In this document: positions 17,561 through 26,960 of the stretch, one piece after another
How the letters are laid out: the number at the start of each line of letters is the position of its first letter
Position numbering within the stretch: the stretch's first letter is position 1
Source of the DNA: Cyanobium sp. CACIAM 14
GTDB taxonomy: Bacteria; Cyanobacteriota; Cyanobacteriia; PCC-6307; Cyanobiaceae
Assembly (NCBI GenBank): GCA_000708525.1
Contig: JMRP01000001.1
Span: 62,001-126,000 of the forward strand
Direction of reading: 5' to 3'
Length of the DNA: 64,000 bases
Made by a program: the position numbers and the translations under genes
Notes under the pieces: generated by a model
Told to the model about the DNA's origin: nothing
Databases searched by the model: none
Seen by the model: the letters and a program-made list of their open reading frames with translations, nothing else

Positions 17561-19894
17561 TCAGAGCTCGAGGGGGTCCGGATCGATCGTCAGGCTCACC
17601 CCGCGGGGCAGGGCCCGCCGCAGGTCCTCCTCCGGCGGCAGGGGCAGGGGTGTTCCCTCCGCTGTCCCTCCCTCCGCGGAGGCAAGGCCCCCATGGAGGA
17701 GCAGCTGCCAGCGGCTCCTGCCGGCCACCCGGGCCACCGGGGCCGGGGCCGGTCCGAGCAGCACCCAGCCCGCTCTCTCCAGAGCGGGCCGGATCCTTTC
17801 GGCCAGGGCGGCGGCGGCGGTGGCGGTGCCGCTGGCGCTGGGACCGGCCAGCCGCAGCAGGCACGCCCGGCCGAAGGGCACCATCCCCCCCTGGCGCCGC
17901 AGCTCCAGCTCCTGGGCCAGGAACGCCTCGTAACGGCCGTCCACCAGGTGCCGGATCACGGGGTGCTCGGGGCTGTAGGTCTGCACCAGCACCTCCCCGG
18001 GGCGCTCCCCCCGGCCGGCACGGCCGGCCAGCTGCAGCAGAAGCTGCAGACACTGCTCCGACGCCCGCAGATCAGGCCGGTGCAGCAGGCCGTCGGCCGC
18101 CAGCACTGCCGCCAGCGTGACCCGCGGCAGGTCCATGCCCTTGGCCAGCATCTGGGTCCCCACCAGCACATCGGCCTCACCGGCGGCGAAGCGCTCGAGC
18201 AGCCGGCGATGGCCGTCCCGGCCCCGGGTGGTGTCCCGGTCGAAGCGGAGCAGCCGCAGACCCTGGAGCTCCGAAGCCAGCTGCTCCATCACCCGCTGGG
18301 TGCCGGCGCCGAACGGTTTGAACGCGGTCGATCCGCAGTGGCCGCAGCGGTCCCCCATCTCCTGGCGGTGATCACACCAGTGGCAGCGCAGCCATTCCCG
18401 GCTGTCGCCACCCCGCCGGTGACCGCGATGCACCGTCAGGGCCACGTCGCAGTGGGGACACAGCACCACCTCGCCGCAGCTGCGGCAGCTGAGGAAGGCC
18501 CGGTAGCCCCGGCGAGGCACCAGCACCACCGCCTGCTCGCCCTTCTCCGGCAGCGACTCCAGCCGCGCCATCAGCGGCCGGCTGATCAGGCGCCGGTGAC
18601 CGTCCACCAGTTCCTGGCGCATGTCCACCAGCCGCACCGGCGGCAGGGGCCGCTGCCCGATCCGCTCCGGGAGCGGCAGCAGCAGGGTGTCGGGGGCTTC
18701 CCCGGCCGCACCGGACTGGCAGCGCCACCAGGTCTCGAGGGAGGGCGTGGCGCTGCCGAGCACCAGCCGGGCCCCCGTCAGCCGGGCCCGCAGGCGGGCC
18801 ACCTCCCGGGCGTGATAGCAGGGCATGGGACTCTCCTGCTTGTAGGAGCCGTCGTGTTCCTCGTCGATCACGATCAGCCCCAACCGGCCCAGGGGCAGGA
18901 AGACCGCCGAGCGTGTGCCGACGGCCAGGCTGGCCTGGCGGTGCAGGCCGTCGTCGAGGCAGCGCCGCCAGGCGACCACCCGCTCGGCGTCGCCCATGCC
19001 GCTGTGGTACTCGATCACCCGCGGACCGAAGCGTCGCCGGCATCGGTCGAGCAACTGGGGGATGAGGCCGATCTCCGGCGCCAGGATCAGCACGCTCCGG
19101 CCCGCCTCCATCTCCCGGGCGGCCGCCTGCAGGTAGACCTCGGTCTTGCCGGACCCGGTCACCCCCCAGAGCAGCAGCGACTGGCCGGCTGGGGCCGCGG
19201 CGATCGAGGCCACCGCCTCGGCCTGGGCCGGGGTGGGTCGGCGTGGGGACTCCCGCTGGATGGGAGTGCCCGCGCCAGCCTGGCCTCCGGCCCCGGCCCC
19301 CTCCGCCGCCAGAGGCGCCCGGACCGGCTCCCGCCGCAGCAGTCCCCGGCGTTCCAGGCCGCTGATCAGGGAGCGTCCGAAGCCGTCCTGGGTCACGAGG
19401 TCCCGCAGCAGACGGCGTCCGCCGTGCTGTTCGAGATGGTCCAGCAGGGCCTGCTGGCGGGGGCTGGTGGCCGGCTCGCTGCTGGTCGGGTTCCGCCACA
19501 CCAGCCACTGGAGCCGGCCCAGACCGGTGATACGGCGGCTCTGGCCCAGCCAGCCCGGGGGCAGGGCGCTCTTGAGGGTGCGGAACAGTCCGGCATGGCA
19601 CTGCTCGGCCACGGCCTCCAGCAAGCCCTGCCAGAGCGGATCGATGGCGGCGCTCTGCAGCACCGCCTCCACCGGCAGGGCGGCCCTGCCCTCCAGGGCG
19701 GCGGGGCGGTCGCTGGGGGTCGCCACCACAAGGCCCGTGTGGGGCCGGCCCTGGAGTCGCACCCGCACCAGGTCGCCCACACCGATGGCCAGGCCCTGCG
19801 GATTGGCGTAGGAGAAGGTCCGGCCCTCCCGGCCGGCTTCCAGCCAGACCTCCAGCCAGCCCGGGGGTGCGGGCCGCGGGAGGGAGGAGGGCAT
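17561..19894 (-). CDS. priA: primosomal protein N' (PriA helicase)
   Basis: Superfamily 2 helicase that restarts stalled replication forks. The 777-residue protein has the 3'-DNA-binding domain at the N-terminus (WLEVWLEAGREGRTFSYANP), Walker A LLLWGVTGSGKTEVYLQA, the DEEH Walker B (VIDEEHDGSYKQ), motif III-like GSATPSLETWW, eight cysteines for two zinc sites between about residues 450 and 510 (CRSCGEVVLCPHC ... CHWCDHRQEMGDRCGHC), and helicase motifs V/VI (VLVGTQMLAKGMDLPRV, QLAGRAGRGERPGEV). ATG 19894 is chosen over a TTG four codons upstream. It is divergent from rpoD. Confidence 0.95.
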   Translation of the reverse strand: MPSSLPRPAPPGWLEVWLEAGREGRTFSYANPQGLAIGVGDLVRVRLQGRPHTGLVVATPSDRPAALEGRAALPVEAVLQSAAIDPLWQGLLEAVAEQCHAGLFRTLKSALPPGWLGQSRRITGLGRLQWLVWRNPTSSEPATSPRQQALLDHLEQHGGRRLLRDLVTQDGFGRSLISGLERRGLLRREPVRAPLAAEGAGAGGQAGAGTPIQRESPRRPTPAQAEAVASIAAAPAGQSLLLWGVTGSGKTEVYLQAAAREMEAGRSVLILAPEIGLIPQLLDRCRRRFGPRVIEYHSGMGDAERVVAWRRCLDDGLHRQASLAVGTRSAVFLPLGRLGLIVIDEEHDGSYKQESPMPCYHAREVARLRARLTGARLVLGSATPSLETWWRCQSGAAGEAPDTLLLPLPERIGQRPLPPVRLVDMRQELVDGHRRLISRPLMARLESLPEKGEQAVVLVPRRGYRAFLSCRSCGEVVLCPHCDVALTVHRGHRRGGDSREWLRCHWCDHRQEMGDRCGHCGSTAFKPFGAGTQRVMEQLASELQGLRLLRFDRDTTRGRDGHRRLLERFAAGEADVLVGTQMLAKGMDLPRVTLAAVLAADGLLHRPDLRASEQCLQLLLQLAGRAGRGERPGEVLVQTYSPEHPVIRHLVDGRYEAFLAQELELRRQGGMVPFGRACLLRLAGPSASGTATAAAALAERIRPALERAGWVLLGPAPAPVARVAGRSRWQLLLHGGLASAEGGTAEGTPLPLPPEEDLRRALPRGVSLTIDPDPLEL

Positions 19895-19908
19895 GGTGGC
19901 CTGCAATC

Positions 19909-19937
19909 TTGCAAAGATCTCACCCCATTCCTAGGAT
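19909..19937 (+). promoter_or_regulatory. probable sigma-70-type promoter of rpoD
   Basis: TTGCAA at 19909-19914 and TAGGAT at 19932-19937 are separated by exactly 17 nt, a good match to the -35/-10 pattern recognised by group 1 sigma factors, in an unusually AT-rich pocket. Transcription would begin near 19944 and leave a leader of about 420 nt before the rpoD ATG. Confidence 0.6.
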
Positions 19938-20361
19938 GAGCTAGTTGGGCAGCTTCAAAGGCTGCCGTCGGAACCGCGCAGAGTTCCGTCCACAGGGAAG
20001 ACCCGCAGAGGACGACCGGGGAGATTCTCCCCCCACGACCCTCCGGTCTGAGACCACCCGTGACAGCCCTGCAGCGGCTCTGGCCGCCCATCCAATCCAG
20101 ACCAGCCCACCGCGTCATCTCCCTGGAGCGCTCCATTCCCGATCCGGTAGCAGGCGGTCCGAGAGAACGCCCGTCCTTCCTCCTGATGTCCGCATCTCCT
20201 CCACCCCCAGCGCTTTTCCTGGGGCCGTGAAGGAGGTCTCCATTCCAAGGCTCCACGCCAAGGATCCACGCTCCTGAGATCCCCGGGCCGGGCGGGACGC
20301 CACCCGCCGGATGGTCCTTTCCGTAGCACTCCCTTACCCCATCCCCTTTCGCGTCGTTTCC
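19938..20361 (+). other. long rpoD leader / intergenic region
   Basis: About 420 bp between the promoter-like site and the rpoD start, the longest non-coding stretch in the window. An open frame from TTG 19945 to 20277 is present but its product is Ser/Arg/Pro-rich with no family features, so I treat it as non-coding leader. I see no known riboswitch or intrinsic terminator in it. Long leaders on principal sigma genes can carry additional promoters or regulatory RNA, which cannot be decided here. Confidence 0.5.
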
Positions 20362-21630
20362 ATGAGCCCAGTCGCCGCCAAGGCCACAGCCGCTGTTCCC
20401 GAGATCCTGGCCACCGTCACCGCCAGCGGGGAGGTGGTGCCCATCGAACCGACGGCCCCCGCTGACGCGACGATCAAGAAGGCCACCTCCCGCAGCAAGG
20501 CCTCCAAGGGGGGCGCCAAGACCGGTGCGAAAGCCGCCGTGAAGGCCACCCCCGCCAGGGCTGAGGTTCCGGAGATCGAGCCGGAGGACGACCTGGCCGA
20601 CTCCGTGGTGGACGTGGTCGAGACCGGCAAGGATGCCAAGGCGGCCAAGGCCCTCGCCAGCATCAAGGTGGGCCCCAAGGGCGTCTACACCGAGGATTCC
20701 ATCCGGGTCTATCTGCAGGAGATCGGTCGCATCCGCCTGCTGCGACCCGATGAGGAGATCGAACTGGCCCGCAAGATCGCCGATCTGCTCGAGCTGGAGG
20801 AGAAGGCTGCCGAGTTCGAGGCTGACAAGGGCCACTTCCCCGACATCAAGGAATGGGCGGCTCTGTTCGACATGCCCCTGATCAAGTTCCGTCGGCGTCT
20901 GATGTTGGGCCGCCGGGCGAAGGAAAAGATGGTTCAGTCCAATCTGCGACTTGTCGTCTCGATCGCAAAGAAGTATATGAACCGTGGGCTTTCCTTCCAG
21001 GATCTGATCCAGGAGGGAAGCCTCGGTCTGATCCGTGCCGCCGAAAAGTTCGATCACGAGAAGGGATACAAGTTCTCCACCTACGCCACCTGGTGGATTC
21101 GGCAGGCCATCACCCGTGCCATTGCCGATCAGAGCCGTACCATCCGCCTTCCGGTTCACCTCTACGAAACCATCTCCCGGATCAAGAAAACCACCAAGAC
21201 GCTCTCTCAGGAATTCGGTCGCAAGCCCACCGAGGAGGAGATCGCCGAGAGCATGGAGATGACGATCGAGAAACTGCGCTTCATCGCCAAATCCGCCCAG
21301 CTGCCGATCTCCTTGGAGACACCCATCGGCAAGGAGGAGGATTCCAGGCTCGGAGACTTCATCGAGGCAGACATCGAAAATCCGGAGCAGGACGTGGCGA
21401 AGAATCTGCTGCGGGAGGATCTGGAGGGTGTGTTGGCCACGCTCAGTCCCAGGGAGCGGGACGTGCTGCGCCTGCGTTACGGACTGGATGATGGCCGGAT
21501 GAAGACCCTTGAGGAAATCGGTCAGATCTTCGACGTGACACGGGAGCGAATTCGCCAGATCGAGGCCAAGGCTCTGCGCAAACTTCGTCACCCGAATCGC
21601 AATGGCGTTCTCAAGGAGTACATCAAATAG
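20362..21630 (+). CDS. rpoD: principal (group 1) RNA polymerase sigma factor
   Basis: The main vegetative sigma factor (SigA/RpoD1 in cyanobacteria). The 422-residue protein starts with a Lys/Ala/Ser-rich head (about 1-105) replacing region 1.1. Region 1.2 is [24 protein letters not shown], region 2 includes [21 protein letters not shown] and [21 protein letters not shown] (2.3-2.4), region 3 [14 protein letters not shown], and region 4.2 [21 protein letters not shown]. The intact region 2.4 and the C-terminal RKLRHPNR...LKEYIK mark group 1. ATG 20362 fits the known start. The conserved core uses fewer GC-ending codons than its neighbours, as is common for highly expressed genes. Confidence 0.96.
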   Translation: MSPVAAKATAAVPEILATVTASGEVVPIEPTAPADATIKKATSRSKASKGGAKTGAKAAVKATPARAEVPEIEPEDDLADSVVDVVETGKDAKAAKALASIKVGPKGVYTEDSIRVYLQEIGRIRLLRPDEEIELARKIADLLELEEKAAEFEADKGHFPDIKEWAALFDMPLIKFRRRLMLGRRAKEKMVQSNLRLVVSIAKKYMNRGLSFQDLIQEGSLGLIRAAEKFDHEKGYKFSTYATWWIRQAITRAIADQSRTIRLPVHLYETISRIKKTTKTLSQEFGRKPTEEEIAESMEMTIEKLRFIAKSAQLPISLETPIGKEEDSRLGDFIEADIENPEQDVAKNLLREDLEGVLATLSPRERDVLRLRYGLDDGRMKTLEEIGQIFDVTRERIRQIEAKALRKLRHPNRNGVLKEYIK

Positions 21631-21666
21631 CACTGCTCTCATGGCCCGCAAGCGACGCAGGTCCGA

Positions 21667-22818
21667 GTGAGTGAGCGATCAGTCCATCCAATCGCCGAGA
21701 GCGGATCCATGACAGCATCCGCTCCAACACTGCGGCTGACGGTGGTGCTTCCCACCTTCAACGAGTGCGCGAACGTCGAACCGATCGTGACGGCACTGCT
21801 GCCGTTGCGGGACAGCTTCGACCTCGAACTGCTGTTCGTCGACGATGACTCCAGTGATGGAACATCCGAGAAGGTACGCCTCCTGGCTCACCGCTATGGC
21901 TGTGTGCGGCTGATTCGACGCGTCGGTCGATTCGGCCTATCCAGCGCCATCAAGGAGGGAATTCTCGATGCCACCGGTGACGTGGTCGTGGTCATGGACA
22001 GCGACGGGCAGCACGAGCCGCAGGCGGTGGCCCGCACCGTCTCCACCCTGCTGGAGACCGGTGTGGATCTCGTCATCGGCAGTCGCTTCCATCCGGAAGC
22101 CAGGATCCTGGGCCTCAGCCAGCAACGGGAGCGGAACTCCACCTGGGCCAATGCGGTGGCCCGTTTCAGCCTGCCCCGCTACCGGCACCTGACCGACTAC
22201 ATGAGTGGTTTCTTCGCCCTGCGTCCGGAGCGGTGTTTACCCTATGTACGCAGGGTCGACGTGAACGGATTCAAGTTTCTGTATGAACTGCTGGCCCTCA
22301 GCCACGGTCACCTCGCCGTGGCGGAAGTGCCCTTGAGCTTTCAGCCCCGCAGTGCGGGGGAATCCAAACTCAATCTGGCTGTGATCTGGGATCTGGGCGT
22401 CTCGATCCTGCACACCCTGCTGCTGCGGATGGTGCCGCGGCGGGCCGTCAGCTTCGCTCTGGTGGGAGGTACCGGTATCGGCATCCACCTGATGGTCTTC
22501 GCCCTCGCCGAGGGGCTGCTCGGTCTCGCCTTCGAGCAGGCGCAGGTGCTGGCGGTGGTGAGCGCGGGGTGTTCCAATTACCTGATCAACAACGTGCTGA
22601 CCTTCCGTTCCCAGCAACTCAGCGGTCTTCCCCTCCTGCTTGGCCTGATCCGTTTCCTGCTCGTCACCTCCCTCGGCATGGTCGCCAATGTGGGCGTGTC
22701 CTCCGCGTTCTATCGCCAGGTCACCCCCCAGCCGCTGTTGGCCCTGTTCGCCGGAATCGCCGTTGATTTCGTATGGAAGTACGCGGCCTCCTCCCGCTTC
22801 GTCTGGAACACCCCCTAG
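21667..22818 (+). CDS. GT2 glycosyltransferase fused to GtrA-type membrane domain
   Basis: A 383-residue fusion. The N-terminal part (about 20-255) is a dolichol-phosphate-mannose synthase-like GT-A fold: LTVVLPTFNECANVEPIV, LLFVDDDSSDGTSE, and the DxD-type VVVMDSDGQHEP. The C-terminal part (about 265-380) is a GtrA domain with about four membrane helices (RAVSFALVGGTGIGIHLMVFA, NYLINNVLTFRSQQ, FLLVTSLGMVANVGVSSAF, FVWKYAASSRFVW). Known fusions of this type charge undecaprenyl or polyprenyl phosphate with a sugar and flip it across the membrane. Either GTG 21667 or ATG 21709 could be the start. The next gene is a GT39-type transferase, which would use such a lipid-linked donor. Confidence 0.92.
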   Translation: MSERSVHPIAESGSMTASAPTLRLTVVLPTFNECANVEPIVTALLPLRDSFDLELLFVDDDSSDGTSEKVRLLAHRYGCVRLIRRVGRFGLSSAIKEGILDATGDVVVVMDSDGQHEPQAVARTVSTLLETGVDLVIGSRFHPEARILGLSQQRERNSTWANAVARFSLPRYRHLTDYMSGFFALRPERCLPYVRRVDVNGFKFLYELLALSHGHLAVAEVPLSFQPRSAGESKLNLAVIWDLGVSILHTLLLRMVPRRAVSFALVGGTGIGIHLMVFALAEGLLGLAFEQAQVLAVVSAGCSNYLINNVLTFRSQQLSGLPLLLGLIRFLLVTSLGMVANVGVSSAFYRQVTPQPLLALFAGIAVDFVWKYAASSRFVWNTP

Positions 22819-22856
22819 GACCGGCGTTCGGATGGCCGGCCGTGCGGCCCCTGCAG

Positions 22857-22908
22857 CCCCCTTGCCCTTGCTGCCGCCCCCCTTGCCCTTGCTGCCGCCC
22901 CCCTTGCG
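22857..22908. repeat. 21-bp tandem repeat, about 2.4 copies
   Basis: The unit CCCCTTGCCCTTGCTGCCGCC recurs with TTGCCC at 22862 and 22883 and a partial third copy (TTGCGC) at 22904. It sits in the 147-bp gap between the GT2-GtrA and GT39 genes. The period is a multiple of three but neither strand offers a plausible gene here. Confidence 0.85.
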
Positions 22909-22965
22909 CCGGCAGGGGTGGGCCCGGGCCTTAACTTCCTCTTGATCCCGCCACCCGATCCCTGC

Positions 22966-24819
22966 ATGGTTGTCGCTCCCCCAGGAGCCCCGGTGGCAGG
23001 CCCCCGCGCCAGGGCCCACCGCCATCTGGTCTGGGTGCTGAGCGGGCTGTGGCTGCTGCTGATCTGCTGGCTCGCCTTCTTCCAGGGGCTGGGCAGCCTC
23101 GGCCTCATGGACAAGACCGAGGCCCTGTTCGTGGAGGTGGGCCATCAGATGCTGGAGCGGGGCGACTGGGTCACTCCCTGGTGGAACGGCCAGCGTTTCT
23201 TCGACTACCCCGTCTGGGGGTACTGGATGGTGGCGCTCAGCTTCCGCCTGTTCGGGGTGTCCGAGTGGGCGGCCCGGCTGCCGGTGGCCCTCGCCGCCAG
23301 TGGGGTGGTGCTGGCCGGTTTCGGTCTGATGCTGGCCTGGTCCCCTCCGCAGGAGCCCGGGCGACCCCGGCTGCTTCGGGCGGCTCTGGCGGCAGGGATT
23401 CTGGCCACCACCCCGGGCTGGGTGGGCTGGGGGCGGACCTCCACCACGGACATGTTTCTGGCCAGTGCCATCACCCTGGCGCTGTTCGGGTTCCTGCTGG
23501 TGCATCGCCACCCGGCCCATCCCTGGCTGGCCCCTCTGGGCCGGACGGCGATGGCCCTGTTCGCCGGGATCGCCGTCCTGGCGAAGGGTCCCGTCGGTCT
23601 GCTGCTCCCCGGCCTGGTGCTGGTGGTCTTCCTGGCGCTGACGGGTGGCTGGCGTCCCTGGCTGCGCTGGCGGCCGCTGCTGGCGATGGTGGCCCTGTTC
23701 CTCGGGGTGATCCTTCCCTGGTACGCGGCGGCGGCGGTGGCCAACGGCAGCGACTTTCTCGGTGGTTTTCTCGGGTTCAGCAATCTGAAGCGTTTCACCT
23801 CCGTTCTCTATGACCATCCCGGGCCGCCCTGGTTCTATCTCCCCTGGCTGGTGCTCCTGCTCTTGCCCTGGTCCCTATTCCTGCCAGGCGCCATCGTCGA
23901 CCTGCGGTTCTGGGACTCCCGTCGCCGGCGTGAGGGCCCGGGGGAGACAGCCGGACCCGCCGGGGCCGGTGGCCTTGGCTCCAGAGACGGCAGCCTGGGG
24001 CTGTTCCTGCTGCTCTGGCTGGCGCTGATCGTGGCGTTCTTCTCCGCCGCCGCCACCAAGCTTCCGGGCTACATCCTCCCGGCCCTGCCGGCGGGGAGTC
24101 TGCTGGTGGCGCTCTTCTGGCGGCCCCTGCCGGGGGCGGACGCTGGCCTGACGGCAGGGGATGCCGGCCGGCCGGTGCGCCCCCGCCGCTCCGGGGCGAG
24201 GATCGCCGCCACGGCGGAGGTGCTTCTGCTGGCGGCGATGGCGGTGGCCGCTGCGCTCGCCCCCGTCTGGGTGGCCGGCGACCCTGCCTATCCGGCCTTC
24301 GGGTCGGCCCTGCAGCGCTCAGGTCTGCCGCTGCTGCTGGCGCTGTGCCTGGGGATCACGGCCCTCGCCCTGCTGGTGACCGTGCTGCGGCCGGGGGCCG
24401 CCGGCTGGCTCTGGGTCCCCAGCCTGGCCGGCTTCCTGACCGTTCTGGCCGTTGTGATCCCCCCCCTCGGCCCTCTTCTCGACCGGGAACGTCAGCTTCC
24501 CCTGCGCCAGATGGCGCGGCTGGCCCACGCCGAGGCCCGACCCGGCGAGCCCCTGTTCATCGTGGGCACCAAGCGCTACAGCCTCCTGTTCTATGGCGAG
24601 CCCGAAGCATCCTTCGTCTCGGATCGCCTCCATATCGCCCAGCTGGGGCTCCATCGACAGGCCCCTTCCGGTGCGGCCTCCCTCAGCCCCACGGTTCGCC
24701 TGCTCGGCGACCGCCGCGCGCTCGAGGGTCTGGCCCTGCCCGATCAGGGCATCGAGCTGCTGGGCCGCAGGGGTGAACTGACCCTGTGGCGGGTCCCGCG
24801 ACGCCACCTTCAACCGTGA
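22966..24819 (+). CDS. GT39/ArnT-type membrane glycosyltransferase
   Basis: A 617-residue integral membrane protein of the GT-C class with about a dozen helices. The first periplasmic loop carries the catalytic acidic motif in LMDKTEALFVEVGHQMLERG, followed by DWVTPWWNGQRFFDYPVWGYW, which is the pattern of the ArnT/PMT family (dolichyl- or undecaprenyl-phosphate-sugar transferases). The C-terminal about 100 residues form a soluble periplasmic domain (LFIVGTKRYSLLFYGEPEASF). The acceptor (lipid A, glycan or protein) is unknown. ATG 22966 (MVVAPPGAP) is chosen from several in-frame starts. It shares 1 nt with the PAP2 gene start (TGATG). Confidence 0.88.
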   Translation: MVVAPPGAPVAGPRARAHRHLVWVLSGLWLLLICWLAFFQGLGSLGLMDKTEALFVEVGHQMLERGDWVTPWWNGQRFFDYPVWGYWMVALSFRLFGVSEWAARLPVALAASGVVLAGFGLMLAWSPPQEPGRPRLLRAALAAGILATTPGWVGWGRTSTTDMFLASAITLALFGFLLVHRHPAHPWLAPLGRTAMALFAGIAVLAKGPVGLLLPGLVLVVFLALTGGWRPWLRWRPLLAMVALFLGVILPWYAAAAVANGSDFLGGFLGFSNLKRFTSVLYDHPGPPWFYLPWLVLLLLPWSLFLPGAIVDLRFWDSRRRREGPGETAGPAGAGGLGSRDGSLGLFLLLWLALIVAFFSAAATKLPGYILPALPAGSLLVALFWRPLPGADAGLTAGDAGRPVRPRRSGARIAATAEVLLLAAMAVAAALAPVWVAGDPAYPAFGSALQRSGLPLLLALCLGITALALLVTVLRPGAAGWLWVPSLAGFLTVLAVVIPPLGPLLDRERQLPLRQMARLAHAEARPGEPLFIVGTKRYSLLFYGEPEASFVSDRLHIAQLGLHRQAPSGAASLSPTVRLLGDRRALEGLALPDQGIELLGRRGELTLWRVPRRHLQP

Positions 24820-25481
24820 TGCGCCTCGTACTGCTGCCGAGGGACAAGGTCCTTCTGCCTCTCTGCCTTGCCCTGCTGCTGGGACTCAACCAGGCCGTCG
24901 GGCCGGGACGGCCCCTGGCGCTGCTGGACGGCGCCATTCTCGACTGGCTTGGTGAACACCTGCGCGGCCCGGTGGGGAATGGGCTGGCCCAGGTGTACAG
25001 GGTCAGCGGCGTGGGGTTCACCGCCGTGCTGGTGGCGATGGCCCTCCTCCATCTCCTGCGAAAGCGCTGGTGGCGGGATCTTCGCCTTCTGGTGATGGCC
25101 AGCGGCGGCATCCTGGTCCTCGTCGACCTGGTGTTCAAGCCCCTCTTCAGCCGCAACCGCCCGCCCGGCAGCCTGCTGCCGGTGGACGGGCACAGCTTTC
25201 CCAGTGGCCATGCCGCCGGGGCCGTCGCCTTCTACTTCGCCATGGTGGTGATCCTCTCCTCCCACCACCCTCGGCTGCAGCGGCCCCTGGCGATCGGCGC
25301 CTGCCTCTGGGTGGGCCTGGTCTGGCTCAGCACCCTCTACGTGCGGGCCCACTGGCCCACCGATCTGCTGGCCGGGGCCGCCGTCGGCGTGGCCTGGCTC
25401 ACGGTTTGCCTGGGATTCTGGCGCGATGCTCCGCCAGCGACGCTCCAGAGTGGCACCAACCCTCCACCCTCCTCCCCTTGA
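24819..25481 (+). CDS. PAP2 superfamily membrane phosphatase
   Basis: A 220-residue membrane phosphatase. The three PAP2 signature parts are present: KPLFSRNRPPG (C1, K-x6-RP), SFPSGHAAGAV (C2, PSGH) and RAHWPTDLLAGAAVG (C3, SR-x5-H-x3-D with the leading residues V-R). Such enzymes recycle undecaprenyl pyrophosphate or dephosphorylate phosphatidate; next to a polyprenyl-phosphate-sugar pathway, undecaprenyl pyrophosphate recycling is the attractive reading (inference). ATG 24819 overlaps the stop of the GT39 gene. Its stop overlaps the TTG start of the DUF1824 gene. Confidence 0.9.
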   Translation: MRLVLLPRDKVLLPLCLALLLGLNQAVGPGRPLALLDGAILDWLGEHLRGPVGNGLAQVYRVSGVGFTAVLVAMALLHLLRKRWWRDLRLLVMASGGILVLVDLVFKPLFSRNRPPGSLLPVDGHSFPSGHAAGAVAFYFAMVVILSSHHPRLQRPLAIGACLWVGLVWLSTLYVRAHWPTDLLAGAAVGVAWLTVCLGFWRDAPPATLQSGTNPPPSSP

Positions 25482-25897
25482 CCTCTGCTCATCCCTTCGC
25501 CGGGGTTGCCGGCCTTCGGGGGCTCCGCAGCGCCCCTGCGCTGGAGGCCGAGCAGTGCCGGCGGCTGCGGGAGGAGCTTCTCTCCCTGCTCGCGCCCTGC
25601 GGCTGGTTCACGGTCGGCATCATGGCGCCGTCCCCCACCGCGGCCCTGGCGGCCCTGCGTAGCCTCGAGTCGGCTCTGGGCTGGTCTGCGCTGGAGCCGG
25701 CGGAAGAGGCTGACGGGGCCGCCGATGCCGGTACCGCGGCGGGACCCGTGTTCCTGAAGGGCAACCAGCGCAGCGGCCAGTTCCTGCTGCGCCGTGAGGA
25801 CGGGCTCGGTGAAGGGATCCTGATCACCGGCCACGAGGCCGACGATCCGGCGGCGGCGGACACCTGGGGACCCTTCCCGCTGGATCTGTTCCGCTGA
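25478..25897 (+). CDS. DUF1824 family protein
   Basis: A 139-residue soluble protein of the cyanobacterial DUF1824 family, function unknown. The helical N-terminal half is [47 protein letters not shown]. The C-terminal beta-rich half has the family pattern [16 protein letters not shown] and ends [10 protein letters not shown]. The start is TTG 25478, overlapping the PAP2 stop by 4 nt, so it is coupled to the glycosylation genes in position, although a functional link is not known. Confidence 0.82.
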   Translation: MTSAHPFAGVAGLRGLRSAPALEAEQCRRLREELLSLLAPCGWFTVGIMAPSPTAALAALRSLESALGWSALEPAEEADGAADAGTAAGPVFLKGNQRSGQFLLRREDGLGEGILITGHEADDPAAADTWGPFPLDLFR

Positions 25898-26006
25898 TCC
25901 CATCAGCAGATCACGTTCCTTCCCCCGGCCAGCAAGGCCAGGACGGCCGGTCCCTAGGCTGGGCGGCTGTGACCTGGCAGCCGTCGCTGCCCCCCCCGAT
26001 CGCCCG

Positions 26007-26960
26007 ATGACCAGCTCCACCCTGCGCATCGCCTCCCGCCGCAGCCAGCTGGCCATGGTCCAGACCCACTGGGTGCGCGATGAACTGGCCCGTGCCCATC
26101 CGGGGCTGACCATCTCGATCGAGGCGATGGCCACCCAGGGGGACAAGATCCTCGACGTGGCTCTGGCGAAGATCGGTGACAAGGGCCTGTTCACCAAAGA
26201 GCTCGAGGCCCAGATGCTGGTCGACCGGGCCGACATCGCGGTGCACAGCCTCAAGGACCTGCCCACCAACCTGCCCGAGGGACTGATCCTGGGCTGCATC
26301 ACCGAGCGGGAGGATCCCGCCGATGCCCTGGTGCTTCACGACCGGTACCGGGAGCACAGCCTCGCCACCCTGCCCGAGGGCAGTGTGGTGGGCACCAGTT
26401 CCCTGCGGCGCCTGGCCCAGCTCCGTCACCATTACCCGCACCTGGAGTTCAAGGATGTGCGCGGCAATGTGATCACCCGCCTCGAGAAGCTCGATGCCGG
26501 CGTCTACGACTGCCTGATCCTGGCGGCCGCCGGGCTCACCCGGTTGGGGCTGGGGGATCGCATCCACGAGCTGATCGATCCGGCGATCTCCCTCCATGCC
26601 GTGGGTCAGGGGGCCCTCGGGATCGAGTGTCGCGAGGGTGACCAGGCCGTGCTGGACACCATCTCCGTGCTCGAGCACCTCCCCACCGCCCGCCGTTGCC
26701 TGGCCGAGAGGGCCTTTCTGCGCCGCCTCGAGGGAGGTTGCCAGGTGCCCATCGGGGTCAACACCCGCTTCGAGGGCGACGATCTGGTGCTGACGGGGAT
26801 GGTGGCCAGCATCGATGGCCGGCGCCTGCTGCGTGACAGCTGCCGCGGGCCGGCGGCGGATCCCGAGGCGATCGGGGTGGCGCTGGCGGAGACGCTCCGC
26901 AGCCAGGGCGCCGGGGAGATCCTGGAGGAGATCTTTGCCAGCGTCCGTCCCGGCAGCTGA
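26007..26960 (+). CDS. hemC: porphobilinogen deaminase (hydroxymethylbilane synthase)
   Basis: Condenses four porphobilinogens into hydroxymethylbilane in heme, chlorophyll, bilin and corrin synthesis. The 317-residue protein has [18 protein letters not shown] at the start, [32 protein letters not shown] with the catalytic Asp region, the substrate-binding [11 protein letters not shown], and the dipyrromethane-anchoring Cys in [12 protein letters not shown]. Start ATG 26007. The TTG start of clcA lies within its last 26 bp. Confidence 0.97.
   Translation: MTSSTLRIASRRSQLAMVQTHWVRDELARAHPGLTISIEAMATQGDKILDVALAKIGDKGLFTKELEAQMLVDRADIAVHSLKDLPTNLPEGLILGCITEREDPADALVLHDRYREHSLATLPEGSVVGTSSLRRLAQLRHHYPHLEFKDVRGNVITRLEKLDAGVYDCLILAAAGLTRLGLGDRIHELIDPAISLHAVGQGALGIECREGDQAVLDTISVLEHLPTARRCLAERAFLRRLEGGCQVPIGVNTRFEGDDLVLTGMVASIDGRRLLRDSCRGPAADPEAIGVALAETLRSQGAGEILEEIFASVRPGS

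Noticed and set aside
19945-20277. A 110-codon frame from TTG in the rpoD leader
   Set aside because: Ser/Arg/Pro-rich with no helix or family pattern; it starts at the predicted transcription start, leaving no room for a ribosome binding site.
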